From positions 1-19,728 of the forward strand of contig CALCFD010000027.1 of assembly GCA_937900695.1 (NCBI GenBank): a DNA stretch of 19,728 bases, written 5' to 3'. The DNA is from an uncultured Eubacterium sp. (GTDB lineage: Bacteria > Bacillota > Clostridia > Peptostreptococcales > Anaerovoracaceae). Made by a program: the position numbers and the translations under genes. Positions 1-5,447 of the stretch are shown piece by piece. Each line of letters starts with the position of its first letter. Positions within the stretch are counted from its first letter, which is position 1. The notes below the pieces were generated by a model that worked only from the letters and a program-made list of their open reading frames with translations, ran no database searches and was not told the origin of the DNA.

Positions 1-54
1 GCACGGTGGTGTGAGAGGTCGGGAAATTTAGTTAAATTCCCCTCCTACTCGATT
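1..54 (+). mobile_element. 3' end of a group II intron (partial)
   Basis: The first bases end a domain-V-like strand (GCACGGTGG). They are followed by a hairpin whose arms GAGAGGTCGGGAAATTTA and AAATTCCCCTCCTACTC can pair, ending in CTCGATT. That layout matches the domain V/VI tail of bacterial group II introns, retroelements that splice as ribozymes and usually encode a reverse transcriptase. Everything upstream lies outside the window, so the intron-encoded protein cannot be seen. The call rests on recalled family resemblance of a short stretch. It could instead be another structured RNA end. Confidence 0.5.
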
Positions 55-76
55 GAAAATTTTTTAAAAAAGACTG

Positions 77-105
77 TTGACAAAATGATTTAGATATCAT
101 ATAAT
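77..105 (+). promoter_or_regulatory. Sigma-A promoter of the tRNA-Asn-Leu-fMet operon
   Basis: TTGACA at 77-82 and TATAAT at 100-105 are separated by exactly 17 bases, a perfect consensus. It lies about 48 bases upstream of the first tRNA and just after the intron end. Confidence 0.88.
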
Positions 106-152
106 CAATATTGTTGATAAGCAAACTATCAAAAATTGCTTGTTAAAGATGT

Positions 153-227
153 TCCAAGGTAGCTCAATGGTGGAGCAACCGGCTGTTAACCGGTAGGCTG
201 TGGGTTCGAGCCCCACCCTTGGAGCCA
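153..227 (+). tRNA. tRNA-Asn (anticodon GTT)
   Basis: The acceptor strands TCCAAGG and CCTTGGA pair over 7 bp, and the discriminator G is followed by an encoded CCA. The anticodon stem ACCGG/CCGGT holds loop CTGTTAA, so the anticodon is GTT. The T arm has TTCGAGC. It is first in a three-tRNA operon. Confidence 0.97.
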
Positions 228-242
228 ATTTTTATTGTAAAT

Positions 243-331
243 GCCGGAGTGGCGGAATTGGCAGACGCCCAGGACTTAAAATCCTGTGCTCTTAATTGGG
301 CGTACCGGTTCGACCCCGGTCTCCGGCACCA
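243..331 (+). tRNA. tRNA-Leu (anticodon TAA)
   Basis: The acceptor GCCGGAG pairs with CTCCGGC, followed by discriminator A and an encoded CCA. The anticodon loop CTTAAAA gives TAA. The long variable arm (TGCTCTTAATTGGGCGTA region) is the class II arm expected for Leu. Confidence 0.97.
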
Positions 332-359
332 ACAATAATTAGAGTTTAATAAATGATAT

Positions 360-435
360 CGCGGGGTGGAGCAGTTGGTAGCTCGTCGGGCTCATAACCC
401 GGAGGCCGCAGGTTCAAGTCCTGTCCCCGCAACCA
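360..435 (+). tRNA. Initiator tRNA-fMet (anticodon CAT)
   Basis: The loop CTCATAA gives anticodon CAT. Two initiator hallmarks are visible. The first base C faces A at position 72, so the top of the acceptor stem is unpaired. Three G-C pairs (GGG/CCC) flank the anticodon loop. The first lets formyltransferase recognise it and blocks EF-Tu, and the second directs it to the P site. CCA is encoded. Confidence 0.95.
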
Positions 436-445
436 AGATTATAAT

Positions 446-472
446 CTGCAGACTGATGTCTGCAGTTTTTTT
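446..472 (+). terminator. Intrinsic terminator of the first tRNA operon
   Basis: A perfect 8-bp stem CTGCAGAC/GTCTGCAG with loop TGAT is followed by seven T. It begins 11 bases after the fMet CCA. Confidence 0.93.
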
Positions 473-529
473 ATATATAAAATTGAAAGTTGGGAGGGGT
501 AAAATTGAAGAAGCAGGTTCTAAGTCATA

Positions 530-669
530 CCTATTTTGCGCAGCATTGCTACAGTGCGCAATAGGACAGCAAAGGACATAATTAGGTTTATCAAGGCTTG
601 AAGGAATGCCTAAAGGAAGAGTTGTCCTTGCAATCAAGATTATAAAAGGTTGCTTTATATATTTTTTTT
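530..669 (+). other. Unassigned structured stretch, possible RNA element
   Basis: The gene-free interval 473-866 holds several nested inverted repeats. CCTATTTTGCGCA (530-542) pairs with TGCGCAATAGG (555-565), leaving two bulged T. AAGGACA (572-578) pairs with TGTCCTT (623-629) around an inner AGGC/GCCT pair (594-597, 608-611). A weak GCAATC/GGTTGC stem (630-653) ends in a T-rich run to about 669, like a poor terminator. I see no convincing promoter between the tRNA terminator and this stretch, and no credible reading frame. It matches no RNA family I can recall with confidence. The rest of the interval (670-866) is AT-rich, with a TATAAT at 719-724 that lacks a good -35. Confidence 0.35.
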
Positions 670-866
670 GTTTTAATAAAAATATAGAATTAGTAAGGAC
701 TCAGTGTAATGTTTTGGGTATAATTGATAAATAAATGGGAAACATGATATTTGAATATTTGATTTTGAATGTTAGAAATTTAGAGTCTGCAGGACATTTT
801 TAAAAAGCAAATTTACTTTTAACGGTGAATATGAGAGGGAGTAATAATAAACCGGAGGTGTTAATT

Positions 867-1076
867 ATGAATAAGATTATGGCGGTAGTTAATATTGTAA
901 TAGGATTATTTTGTATAGGATTGTTTATGGTGCCTAATATCTTTGCTTCTAATGGATATGATTTAGCTGTTAATGGAATTGTAGTAGCGAGATCTATCTC
1001 TTTAATTTATGGTCTATATTGTTTTGAAAAAGCAATTAAATATGCGATAAATTCTTCAGAAAAAGAAAATAGTTAA
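867..1076 (+). CDS. Small membrane protein, 69 aa, unknown function
   Basis: I do not recognise this protein. The start chosen is the ATG at 867, six bases after a strong GGAGGTG ribosome site. The frame stays open upstream to an ATG at 825, but that one has no such site. Residues 3-25 and about 34-52 are hydrophobic, which predicts two membrane segments. A short charged tail (SSEKENS) would sit on one face. The phenylalanine-, isoleucine- and leucine-rich content and good ribosome site support real coding. The next gene, bioY, has its own promoter and biotin operator, so shared regulation is not indicated. Confidence 0.6.
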   Translation: MNKIMAVVNIVIGLFCIGLFMVPNIFASNGYDLAVNGIVVARSISLIYGLYCFEKAIKYAINSSEKENS

Positions 1077-1082
1077 TAAACA

Positions 1083-1111
1083 GGTCAACCAAAATATTAA
1101 AAGGGTTGACG
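1083..1111 (+). promoter_or_regulatory. BirA-type biotin operator of bioY
   Basis: GGTCAACC (1083-1090) and GGTTGACG (1104-1111) contain a perfect 7-bp inverted repeat, GTCAACC/GGTTGAC, around a 13-base spacer. The Bacillus biotin operator as I recall it is TTGTTAACC-13-GGTTAACAA, so both the core and the spacing agree. The right half covers the -35 box of bioY. Biotin-loaded BirA bound here would block RNA polymerase. The repeat is seen; the identity of the repressor is inferred from the downstream biotin transporter. Confidence 0.75.
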
Positions 1112-1134
1112 TAGTTAGATCTTCTATGTATAAT
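1106..1134 (+). promoter_or_regulatory. bioY promoter
   Basis: TTGACG (1106-1111) and TATAAT (1129-1134) are 17 bases apart. The -35 box lies inside the right half of the BirA-type repeat. Confidence 0.85.
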
Positions 1135-1162
1135 AATAAATATAAAGGAGAGATGACTAGAT

Positions 1163-1729
1163 ATGGAAAATACTAAAATTACAAAAAAAGTTAATATTTT
1201 AGCTATGATACAATGTGCATTATTTGTAGCACTAATAGCGGTTGGAGCATTTATAAGAGTACCATTACCATTAGTTCCATTTACATTGCAAATATTGTTT
1301 ACAAATTTAGCAGGTGTTTTGTTGGGTAAAAAATATGGTTCTATAGCTGTAATAGCTTATATATTTTTAGGTCTTATTGGACTGCCAATTTTCACTGGTG
1401 GAGGCGGTATAGGATATGTCCTTCATCCTACATTTGGATATATGATAGGTATGGTTTTAGGTGCTTATGCAGCAGGTTATATTAGAGAAAAAGCAGGAAA
1501 CTTTAACTATAAGACTACATTTGCGGCAGGAATAGTAAATGCAACTATTATTTATCTTATTGGTGTTCCTTATTTTATATGTATCATGAAGCTTTATATG
1601 AATAGTGATATGGCTATAAGTGCAATGCTTATGACGGGGTTTGTTATGACACTACCAGGAGATATGATTAAATGCATAATAGCATCATTGCTTGCTAAAA
1701 GAATAGGACCGATGATTAAAATGAATTAA
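1163..1729 (+). CDS. bioY: BioY, biotin-specific S component of an ECF transporter
   Basis: BioY is the membrane subunit that binds biotin and works with the shared energy-coupling module (EcfA, EcfA', EcfT), which is not encoded here. The 188-residue product has the family's usual length and about six hydrophobic segments. Near residues 30-40 it has the loop RVPLPLVPFTLQ typical of BioY, and a glycine-rich FTGGGGIGYVLHPTFGY stretch near residues 77-93 that belongs to the binding region. The start at 1163 follows an AGGAG site at a somewhat long spacing. The operator and promoter upstream, and a terminator right after the gene, make it a single-gene biotin-repressible unit. No biotin synthesis genes are present, so scavenging is the likely role. 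Confidence 0.95.
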   Translation: MENTKITKKVNILAMIQCALFVALIAVGAFIRVPLPLVPFTLQILFTNLAGVLLGKKYGSIAVIAYIFLGLIGLPIFTGGGGIGYVLHPTFGYMIGMVLGAYAAGYIREKAGNFNYKTTFAAGIVNATIIYLIGVPYFICIMKLYMNSDMAISAMLMTGFVMTLPGDMIKCIIASLLAKRIGPMIKMN

Positions 1730-1737
1730 CATTAAAT

Positions 1738-1781
1738 AGAACAGTTTATCTATTGTAATTTTAGTAAACTGTTCTTTTTTT
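1738..1781 (+). terminator. bioY terminator
   Basis: AGAACAGTTTA (1738-1748) pairs with TAAACTGTTCT (1765-1775) over 11 bp and is followed by a run of T. The last bases of the run overlap the stop codon of the opposite-strand LysR remnant. Confidence 0.93.
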
Positions 1782-2296
1782 ATTTATATTTTAAGTAATT
1801 TATAAAATGACTTACCGCTTTTGTAAGATTGTTTTTATTTTTTACAGCAAATCCTATAGTTCGATATGTAGGTTTTTCTAGAGATTTTATAGATATATTA
1901 TAAGGAATACGCTTTAAAATCAGTTTAGGTAAAATGCTTATTCCAAGTCAATTTTCTACCATAGACATAATAGCATAATCGTCTAATAATCTCATTTTAA
2001 TATTTGGGGATATCTTGTTTTCGCTAAATATCTTCCATATATCAGTTCTTTCGCTTTTTTCTAACAATAAAAAAGGTGCTTTGTTAAGTTGATCTAAAGG
2101 AAAAAAGGATTTATTAGCAAAGAAATGAGTTTTTGGTAAAACTACCATCATTTCGTCTTTTTCAGAAAAAATTATATCAAGGTTAGACTTGCAAGGTAGT
2201 TGTAAAAAAACCACAATCAACTTTGCCAGTGATAATCCATTCTTCTACTTCGTTATAATCACCTACAAGTAATTCATATTTTATAATTTTTAAATG
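1780..2296 (-). pseudogene. LysR-type regulator remnant (effector-binding domain only)
   Basis: Read leftward from about 2296, the frames give an effector-domain sequence of LysR regulators: KYELLVGDYNEVEEW, then KVDCGF, then MMVVLPKTHFFA, then a VEN.LGISILPKLIL block near the end. Two lesions break it. A run of seven A on the plus strand (2214-2220), where six would keep the frame, shifts the reading. A TGA at 1948-1950 stands where the family usually has Gly (GGA would give VENGLGISILP). Past that TGA the frame stays open for 55 codons to TAA at 1780-1782. The whole DNA-binding N-terminal half is missing. The remnant meets an EamA transporter remnant head to head near 2296. Confidence 0.82.
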
Positions 2297-2658
2297 GCAC
2301 TGAACTTGCCATGGTTCAGCTGTTTGCCAGCTTCATATTGCTAAGCGTAATTGTTTTTGTTAAAGATGGAATATCAATAAGTATTTCAAGAGAAGATGTT
2401 TTACCAATACTAGCTTTAGGTGTTATCAATACAGGAATGGCATGTTATTTGTTTATGTTTGCTATTCGTAAATTAAAAGTTCAGACAATATCCACTTGTG
2501 GTTATTTGGAACCATTGGCAGCAGTTATTTTTTCAGAAATATTTTTACATGAGGTGTTAAAAGGAATACAAATTATGGGAGGTATATTAATTATAAGTGG
2601 TGCTTTGATTGGAGAACACAATAAAAATGTCATATACAACAAAAAAATAGAAAAATAA
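2296..2658 (+). pseudogene. EamA/DMT-family transporter remnant (C-terminal part)
   Basis: The segment encodes about 120 residues matching the end of EamA (drug/metabolite transporter) proteins. It has hydrophobic helices and the hallmark YLEPLAAVIFSEIFLHE followed by GGILIISGALIGE. Full-length members have two EamA repeats and about ten membrane helices, while this piece has about four. The frame enters from NGTELAMVQ at 2293-2319 and is closed by a TAA at 2284-2286. There is no ribosome site before the ATG at 2311, so translation is unlikely. LysR genes often stand divergent to the transporter they control, and here both partners have lost their 5' parts at the same point. Confidence 0.82.
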
Positions 2659-2681
2659 TTATAAAGTTAAATAAAAAAATG

Positions 2682-2709
2682 TTGACACGTAGTTAAATAG
2701 TGCTATAAT
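2682..2709 (+). promoter_or_regulatory. Strong orphan promoter
   Basis: TTGACA (2682-2687) and TATAAT (2704-2709) are 16 bases apart, and TGC just before the -10 makes it an extended -10. No protein gene follows on this strand before a terminator. Confidence 0.82.
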
Positions 2710-2715
2710 AAAACT

Positions 2716-2861
2716 AACAAAAGAGAAAGAGAAAAAAGAAATAGTAAGACGTTATAACTTCAAAGTAAAGAAAGGATGTGAGTCCACCAGAAATGTTAAA
2801 TGAAGAAAATAAGTAACACCGATTACAAAGTGTAAAGGAACTTAAAGTAATCGGTGTTTTT
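2716..2861 (+). ncRNA. Possible small RNA of about 145 nt
   Basis: A near-consensus promoter and a strong intrinsic terminator enclose about 145 bases with no convincing gene. The only frame with a start, ATG at 2793, gives seven residues (MLNEENK) and has no ribosome site at normal distance. The 5' part is purine-rich (AAAGAGAAAGAGAAAAAAG) and could act as an open seed region, and GGATGTGAGTCC can form a small hairpin. I recognise no RNA family. It may instead be the leftover leader of a lost gene, given the neighbouring pseudogenes. Confidence 0.45.
2816..2861 (+). terminator. Terminator of the orphan transcript
   Basis: ACACCGATTAC (2816-2826) pairs with GTAATCGGTGT (2847-2857) over 11 bp, and the run of T extends to 2861. 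On the minus strand the stem is followed by few T, so it would be a weak terminator for the convergent exonuclease gene. Confidence 0.9.
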
Positions 2862-2868
2862 ATTTACC

Positions 2869-3621
2869 TTATTTAATTTTTAAAACTACTGGACAGTGGT
2901 CGCTTCCATATATATCAGTTAGTATTTGAGCATCGCAAAGTCTGTTTTTTAAAACTTTTGATACTAGGAAATAGTCGATTCTCCATCCTGCGTTATTGTT
3001 TCGAGCATTAAATCTATAACTCCACCAAGAATATACTTCTTTAAGATCAGGGTAAAAATATCTAAATGTATCAATAAATCCACTATCTAATAACCGAGCA
3101 AATTTTTCACGTTCTTCGTCTGTAAAACCAGCATTTTTTCGATTTGCTTTAGGATTCTTTAAATCTATTTCTGTTGCAGCTACATTTAAATCACCACATA
3201 TTATTACCGGCTTAGTTTTTTCTAATTTTTTTAAATAAGCAAGAACATCATCTTCCCATTGCATGCGGTAGTCTAATCTTTTTAATTCATTTTGAGAATT
3301 TGGAACATAAAAATTAACGAGATAAAAATCATTAAACTCGGCTGTAATAGCACGACCTTCATGATCATGAATATCAACACCTATACCGTAGTTAACATTG
3401 ATTGGTTTTTCTTTAGTTAACATAAGCGTTCCAGAATATCCTTTCTTTTCAGCGCTACACCAGTATTGATGGTACCCAGGAGTTAATATCTCTTCTTGTC
3501 CTTCTTGCATTTTAGTTTCTTGTAAGCAAATAATATCAGGATTTGATTCTTTAATAAAATCAAAAAAGCCTTTTTTTATACATGCTCTAATACCGTTTAC
3601 ATTCCATGATATTAATTTCAT
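2869..3621 (-). CDS. xth: Exodeoxyribonuclease III (AP endonuclease)
   Basis: The enzyme cuts DNA at abasic sites and removes 3'-blocking groups in base-excision repair. At 250 residues it has the usual length. The fold's motifs are in order: SWNVNGIRA (5-13), LQETK with the metal-binding Glu35, GDLNVA with Asp144 and Asn146, WRIDYFLVS (213-221), and the terminal GSDHCPV with catalytic Asp241-His242. The ATG follows an AAGGAGG site. It stands alone on the minus strand, divergent from the CpXC gene. An extended -10 (TGATATAAT) lies about 25 bases upstream of the start codon. The symbol could equally be exoA, as used in Bacillus. Confidence 0.96.
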   Translation of the reverse strand: MKLISWNVNGIRACIKKGFFDFIKESNPDIICLQETKMQEGQEEILTPGYHQYWCSAEKKGYSGTLMLTKEKPINVNYGIGVDIHDHEGRAITAEFNDFYLVNFYVPNSQNELKRLDYRMQWEDDVLAYLKKLEKTKPVIICGDLNVAATEIDLKNPKANRKNAGFTDEEREKFARLLDSGFIDTFRYFYPDLKEVYSWWSYRFNARNNNAGWRIDYFLVSKVLKNRLCDAQILTDIYGSDHCPVVLKIK

Positions 3622-3646
3622 ATATTTCCTCCTTGTATATAGGAAT

Positions 3647-3655
3647 ATTATATCA
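3647..3655 (-). promoter_or_regulatory. Extended -10 for exonuclease III
   Basis: On the minus strand TGATATAAT reads as an extended -10, with the TATAAT at 3652-3647. No good -35 is visible. Confidence 0.5.
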
Positions 3656-3690
3656 AAAAATAAAAATTAGTGGTATAAAATAACAATGTA

Positions 3691-3699
3691 TGATATAAT
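3691..3699 (+). promoter_or_regulatory. Extended -10 for the CpXC gene
   Basis: TGATATAAT (3691-3699) lies 31 bases before the start codon. TGGTAT at 3671-3676 is a poor -35 at 17-base spacing. Confidence 0.5.
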
Positions 3700-3729
3700 A
3701 TTTTGGTAATTTTTTTTAAGGAGAATATT

Positions 3730-4416
3730 ATGTCAAATTTTAATATGGAGCCGATAACTTGTCCAAACTGTAAAACTGAGCAAAAGATTAAAGTTTGGGA
3801 AAGTGTAGATATTGCTAAAAGTCCTAAGGAAAAAGCTAAAATAATATCAGGTGAGTTTTTTCAGTTCAAGTGTAAAAAGTGTGATTTTTCAGCACCACTT
3901 GCATATAATTGTTTATATAGTGATATTGAAAATAAGATGTTAATTTGGCTTATTCCAGAACTTACTGATGAAGTCAAAGATAAATTAACAACTGCTGAGA
4001 CTTTAAAAGGTGATAATGAGCATCCAACAAATGATTATATATATAGAATTGTTACAACACCCAATGAACTAAAGGAAAAAATCATGATTAATGATGCTGG
4101 TTTAGATGATAGGGTTGTAGAACTTTTAAAGATGGTCTATATGTCACAGCTAACTACTTTGACAGGGGATAAAACTATTGCAGAAGAAGCAATTACAGAA
4201 ATGTATTTGGATATTCAGGATGAAGATAAGTATTCTTTTGTAATTTTCTTTGAAAAAAGAGAGCCGCTGATGATACCTGTTAATTATGATGTTTACATTA
4301 AATTATATGCTGATTTCATTGAAATGATTGAACAGGAACATGAAGAGAAGTTTGTAGAAATAGACTTTGAATGGGCTAAAAAAATGTTTTTTAAAAAAAA
4401 TGAAAAAAACTGTTGA
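3730..4416 (+). CDS. CpXC domain protein, unknown function
   Basis: The 228-residue protein opens with two Cys-X2-Cys knuckles: CPNC at about 11-14 and CKKC at about 48-51. Between them lie basic and acidic helical residues (DIAKSPKEKAK). This is the layout of the CpXC family, whose cysteines presumably bind zinc. The rest is acidic and rich in Glu, Asp and Lys, with no membrane segment or signal peptide. Biochemical function is not known to me. The start at 3730 follows a TAAGGAGA site; the frame is open to an ATG at 3703 without one. The stop codon TGA at 4414-4416 is part of the -35 box of the following tRNA operon. Confidence 0.8.
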   Translation: MSNFNMEPITCPNCKTEQKIKVWESVDIAKSPKEKAKIISGEFFQFKCKKCDFSAPLAYNCLYSDIENKMLIWLIPELTDEVKDKLTTAETLKGDNEHPTNDYIYRIVTTPNELKEKIMINDAGLDDRVVELLKMVYMSQLTTLTGDKTIAEEAITEMYLDIQDEDKYSFVIFFEKREPLMIPVNYDVYIKLYADFIEMIEQEHEEKFVEIDFEWAKKMFFKKNEKNC

Positions 4417-4441
4417 CAACTAAATAAGGATTTGGTATCAT
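4413..4441 (+). promoter_or_regulatory. Promoter of the six-tRNA operon
   Basis: TTGACA (4413-4418) and TATCAT (4436-4441) are 17 bases apart. The -35 box includes the stop codon of the CpXC gene. Confidence 0.8.
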
Positions 4442-4489
4442 AAGTTTTGTCAGTGAGCGGTTGAAAAAAACGAAACGGTTCACAAGTGT

Positions 4490-4566
4490 GGCGGTGTAGC
4501 TTAGTTGGCTAGAGCGTCCGGTTCATACCCGGAAGGTCGGAGGTTCGACTCCTCTCGCCGCTACCA
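4490..4566 (+). tRNA. Elongator tRNA-Met (anticodon CAT)
   Basis: The acceptor GGCGGTG faces CGCCGCT, with a terminal G-T pair. The loop TTCATAC gives anticodon CAT, and discriminator A and CCA are encoded. The paired first base and absent GGG/CCC run separate it from the initiator tRNA at 360. It also resembles the Bacillus elongator Met tRNA closely. Confidence 0.94.
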
Positions 4567-4575
4567 TTTTTATTT

Positions 4576-4651
4576 GGGCGTATAGCTCAGCTGGGAGAGC
4601 ATCTGCCTTACAAGCAGGGGGTCATAGGTTCGAGCCCTATTACGCCCACCA
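4576..4651 (+). tRNA. tRNA-Val (anticodon TAC)
   Basis: The acceptor GGGCGTA pairs with TACGCCC. The loop CTTACAA sits in stem CTGC/GCAG, giving anticodon TAC. The discriminator is A with an encoded CCA. Confidence 0.96.
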
Positions 4652-4658
4652 AACATGC

Positions 4659-4735
4659 GGTCCGGTAGTTCAGTTGGTTAGAATGCCAGCCTGTCACGCT
4701 GGAGGTCGTCGGTTCGAACCCGATCCGGATCGCCA
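4659..4735 (+). tRNA. tRNA-Asp (anticodon GTC)
   Basis: The acceptor GGTCCGG pairs with CCGGATC. The stem CCAGC/GCTGG holds loop CTGTCAC, giving GTC. Discriminator G, the Asp identity base, precedes CCA. Confidence 0.96.
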
Positions 4736-4756
4736 ATTTTTTTTTAAATTTAATAT

Positions 4757-4833
4757 GGTGGGAGTAGTCAAGTGGTTAAGACAACGGATTGTGGCTCCGT
4801 CATGCGTGGGTTCGAATCCCACCTTTCACCCCA
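4757..4833 (+). tRNA. tRNA-His (anticodon GTG)
   Basis: The loop TTGTGGC gives GTG. The range includes the extra G at position -1 (4757) facing discriminator C (4830), the special mark of tRNA-His. The acceptor GTGGGAG pairs with CTTTCAC through two G-T pairs. Confidence 0.95.
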
Positions 4834-4863
4834 TATTAATTTTAAAACTGAATATTTAAATGT

Positions 4864-4938
4864 TGGGGTATCGCCAAGCGGTAAGGCAACGGATTCTGAT
4901 TCCGTCATGCGCAGGTTCGAATCCTGCTACCCTAGCCA
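4864..4938 (+). tRNA. tRNA-Gln (anticodon CTG)
   Basis: The acceptor TGGGGTA pairs with TACCCTA. The stem ACGGA/TCCGT holds loop TTCTGAT, so the anticodon reads CTG, which decodes CAG only. Discriminator G and CCA follow. A TTG tRNA for CAA codons must be encoded elsewhere. Confidence 0.93.
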
Positions 4939-4942
4939 ATAT

Positions 4943-5017
4943 GGCGACATAGCCAAGTGGTAAGGCAGAAGTCTGCAAAACTTTTATTCCCCAGTTCAAA
5001 TCTGGGTGTCGCCTCCA
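4943..5017 (+). tRNA. tRNA-Cys (anticodon GCA)
   Basis: The acceptor GGCGACA pairs with TGTCGCC. The loop CTGCAAA gives GCA. Discriminator T, the Cys identity base, precedes CCA. Confidence 0.95.
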
Positions 5018-5020
5018 TAC

Positions 5021-5049
5021 AAAGAGTTACTTAAGTAACTCTTTTTTTT
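5021..5049 (+). terminator. Terminator of the six-tRNA operon
   Basis: AAAGAGTTAC and GTAACTCTTT pair around a TTAA loop, followed by more T. It starts four bases after the tRNA-Cys CCA. Confidence 0.93.
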
Positions 5050-5063
5050 ATGCAAACGTGTAA

Positions 5064-5093
5064 TTAAAAAGGCTCCGAAATCAATCGGAGCCT
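5064..5093 (-). terminator. Terminator of purR-spoVG
   Basis: On the minus strand AGGCTCCGA and TCGGAGCCT pair around ATTTGA-like loop bases, followed by TTTTTA. It begins five bases after the spoVG stop. Confidence 0.9.
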
Positions 5094-5097
5094 AATA

Positions 5098-5391
5098 TTA
5101 TTCTACTTCACCAACAATTTCGTTTGAATCTTGTTCTTCTAAAAGTTTTTCGTATTCGGCGAAAATAGCATCTTTGATTTTATTTCTTGTTTCGGACTTA
5201 AGTGGATGAGCTATGTCTCTAAAGTCACCTTCGCCTACCTTTCTGCTAGGCATAGCAATAAATAATCCGTTTTGTCCATCAATGATCTTGATGTCGTGGA
5301 CAACAAATTCCTCATCAAATGTCACGGAAACTACAGCTTTCATTTTGCCTTCATTAGTGATTTTGCGTATTCTTACATCTGTGATATTCAT
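5098..5391 (-). CDS. spoVG: SpoVG, RNA-/DNA-binding regulator
   Basis: SpoVG is a small conserved regulator that binds nucleic acid and affects sporulation, cell division and envelope traits in different Firmicutes. The 97-residue product begins with the family signature MNITDVRIRKI and carries FVVHDIKIIDG, LFIAMPSRK and the HPLKSETRNKI block where the nucleic-acid-binding helix begins. The start follows a GGGAGGATC site. It lies 56 bases after purR with no terminator between, so the two are probably one transcript ending at the hairpin just downstream. In Bacillus spoVG also follows purR (with yabJ between) but stays in line with glmU and prs. Here the pair is turned away from them. Confidence 0.95.
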   Translation of the reverse strand: MNITDVRIRKITNEGKMKAVVSVTFDEEFVVHDIKIIDGQNGLFIAMPSRKVGEGDFRDIAHPLKSETRNKIKDAIFAEYEKLLEEQDSNEIVGEVE

Positions 5392-5447
5392 TTTGCACTG
5401 ATCCTCCCTTAACTAATGCATTGATGAAATAGTCCTATATATTTTAA

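Noticed and set aside
1..96. Open frame at the window start (reads ARWCERSGN...)
   Set aside because: It runs through the intron-like hairpin and into the promoter region; structure explains the DNA better.
366..581. 71-residue frame on plus
   Set aside because: It lies across tRNA-fMet, the terminator and the structured stretch, and has no ribosome site.
392..637. 81-residue frame on minus
   Set aside because: It is antisense to tRNA-fMet and the terminator, with no homology I can see.
530..669. 6S RNA, SRP RNA or RNase P RNA
   Set aside because: I compared the segment with what I recall of each and none of their core blocks fit; kept only as an unassigned structure.
2793..2816. Seven-residue leader peptide in the orphan transcript
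   Set aside because: No ribosome site at normal spacing; AAAGGA lies about 20 bases away.
4674..4963. Two short plus-strand frames over the tRNA cluster
   Set aside because: They are made of tRNA-Asp, -His and -Gln sequence and are not genes.
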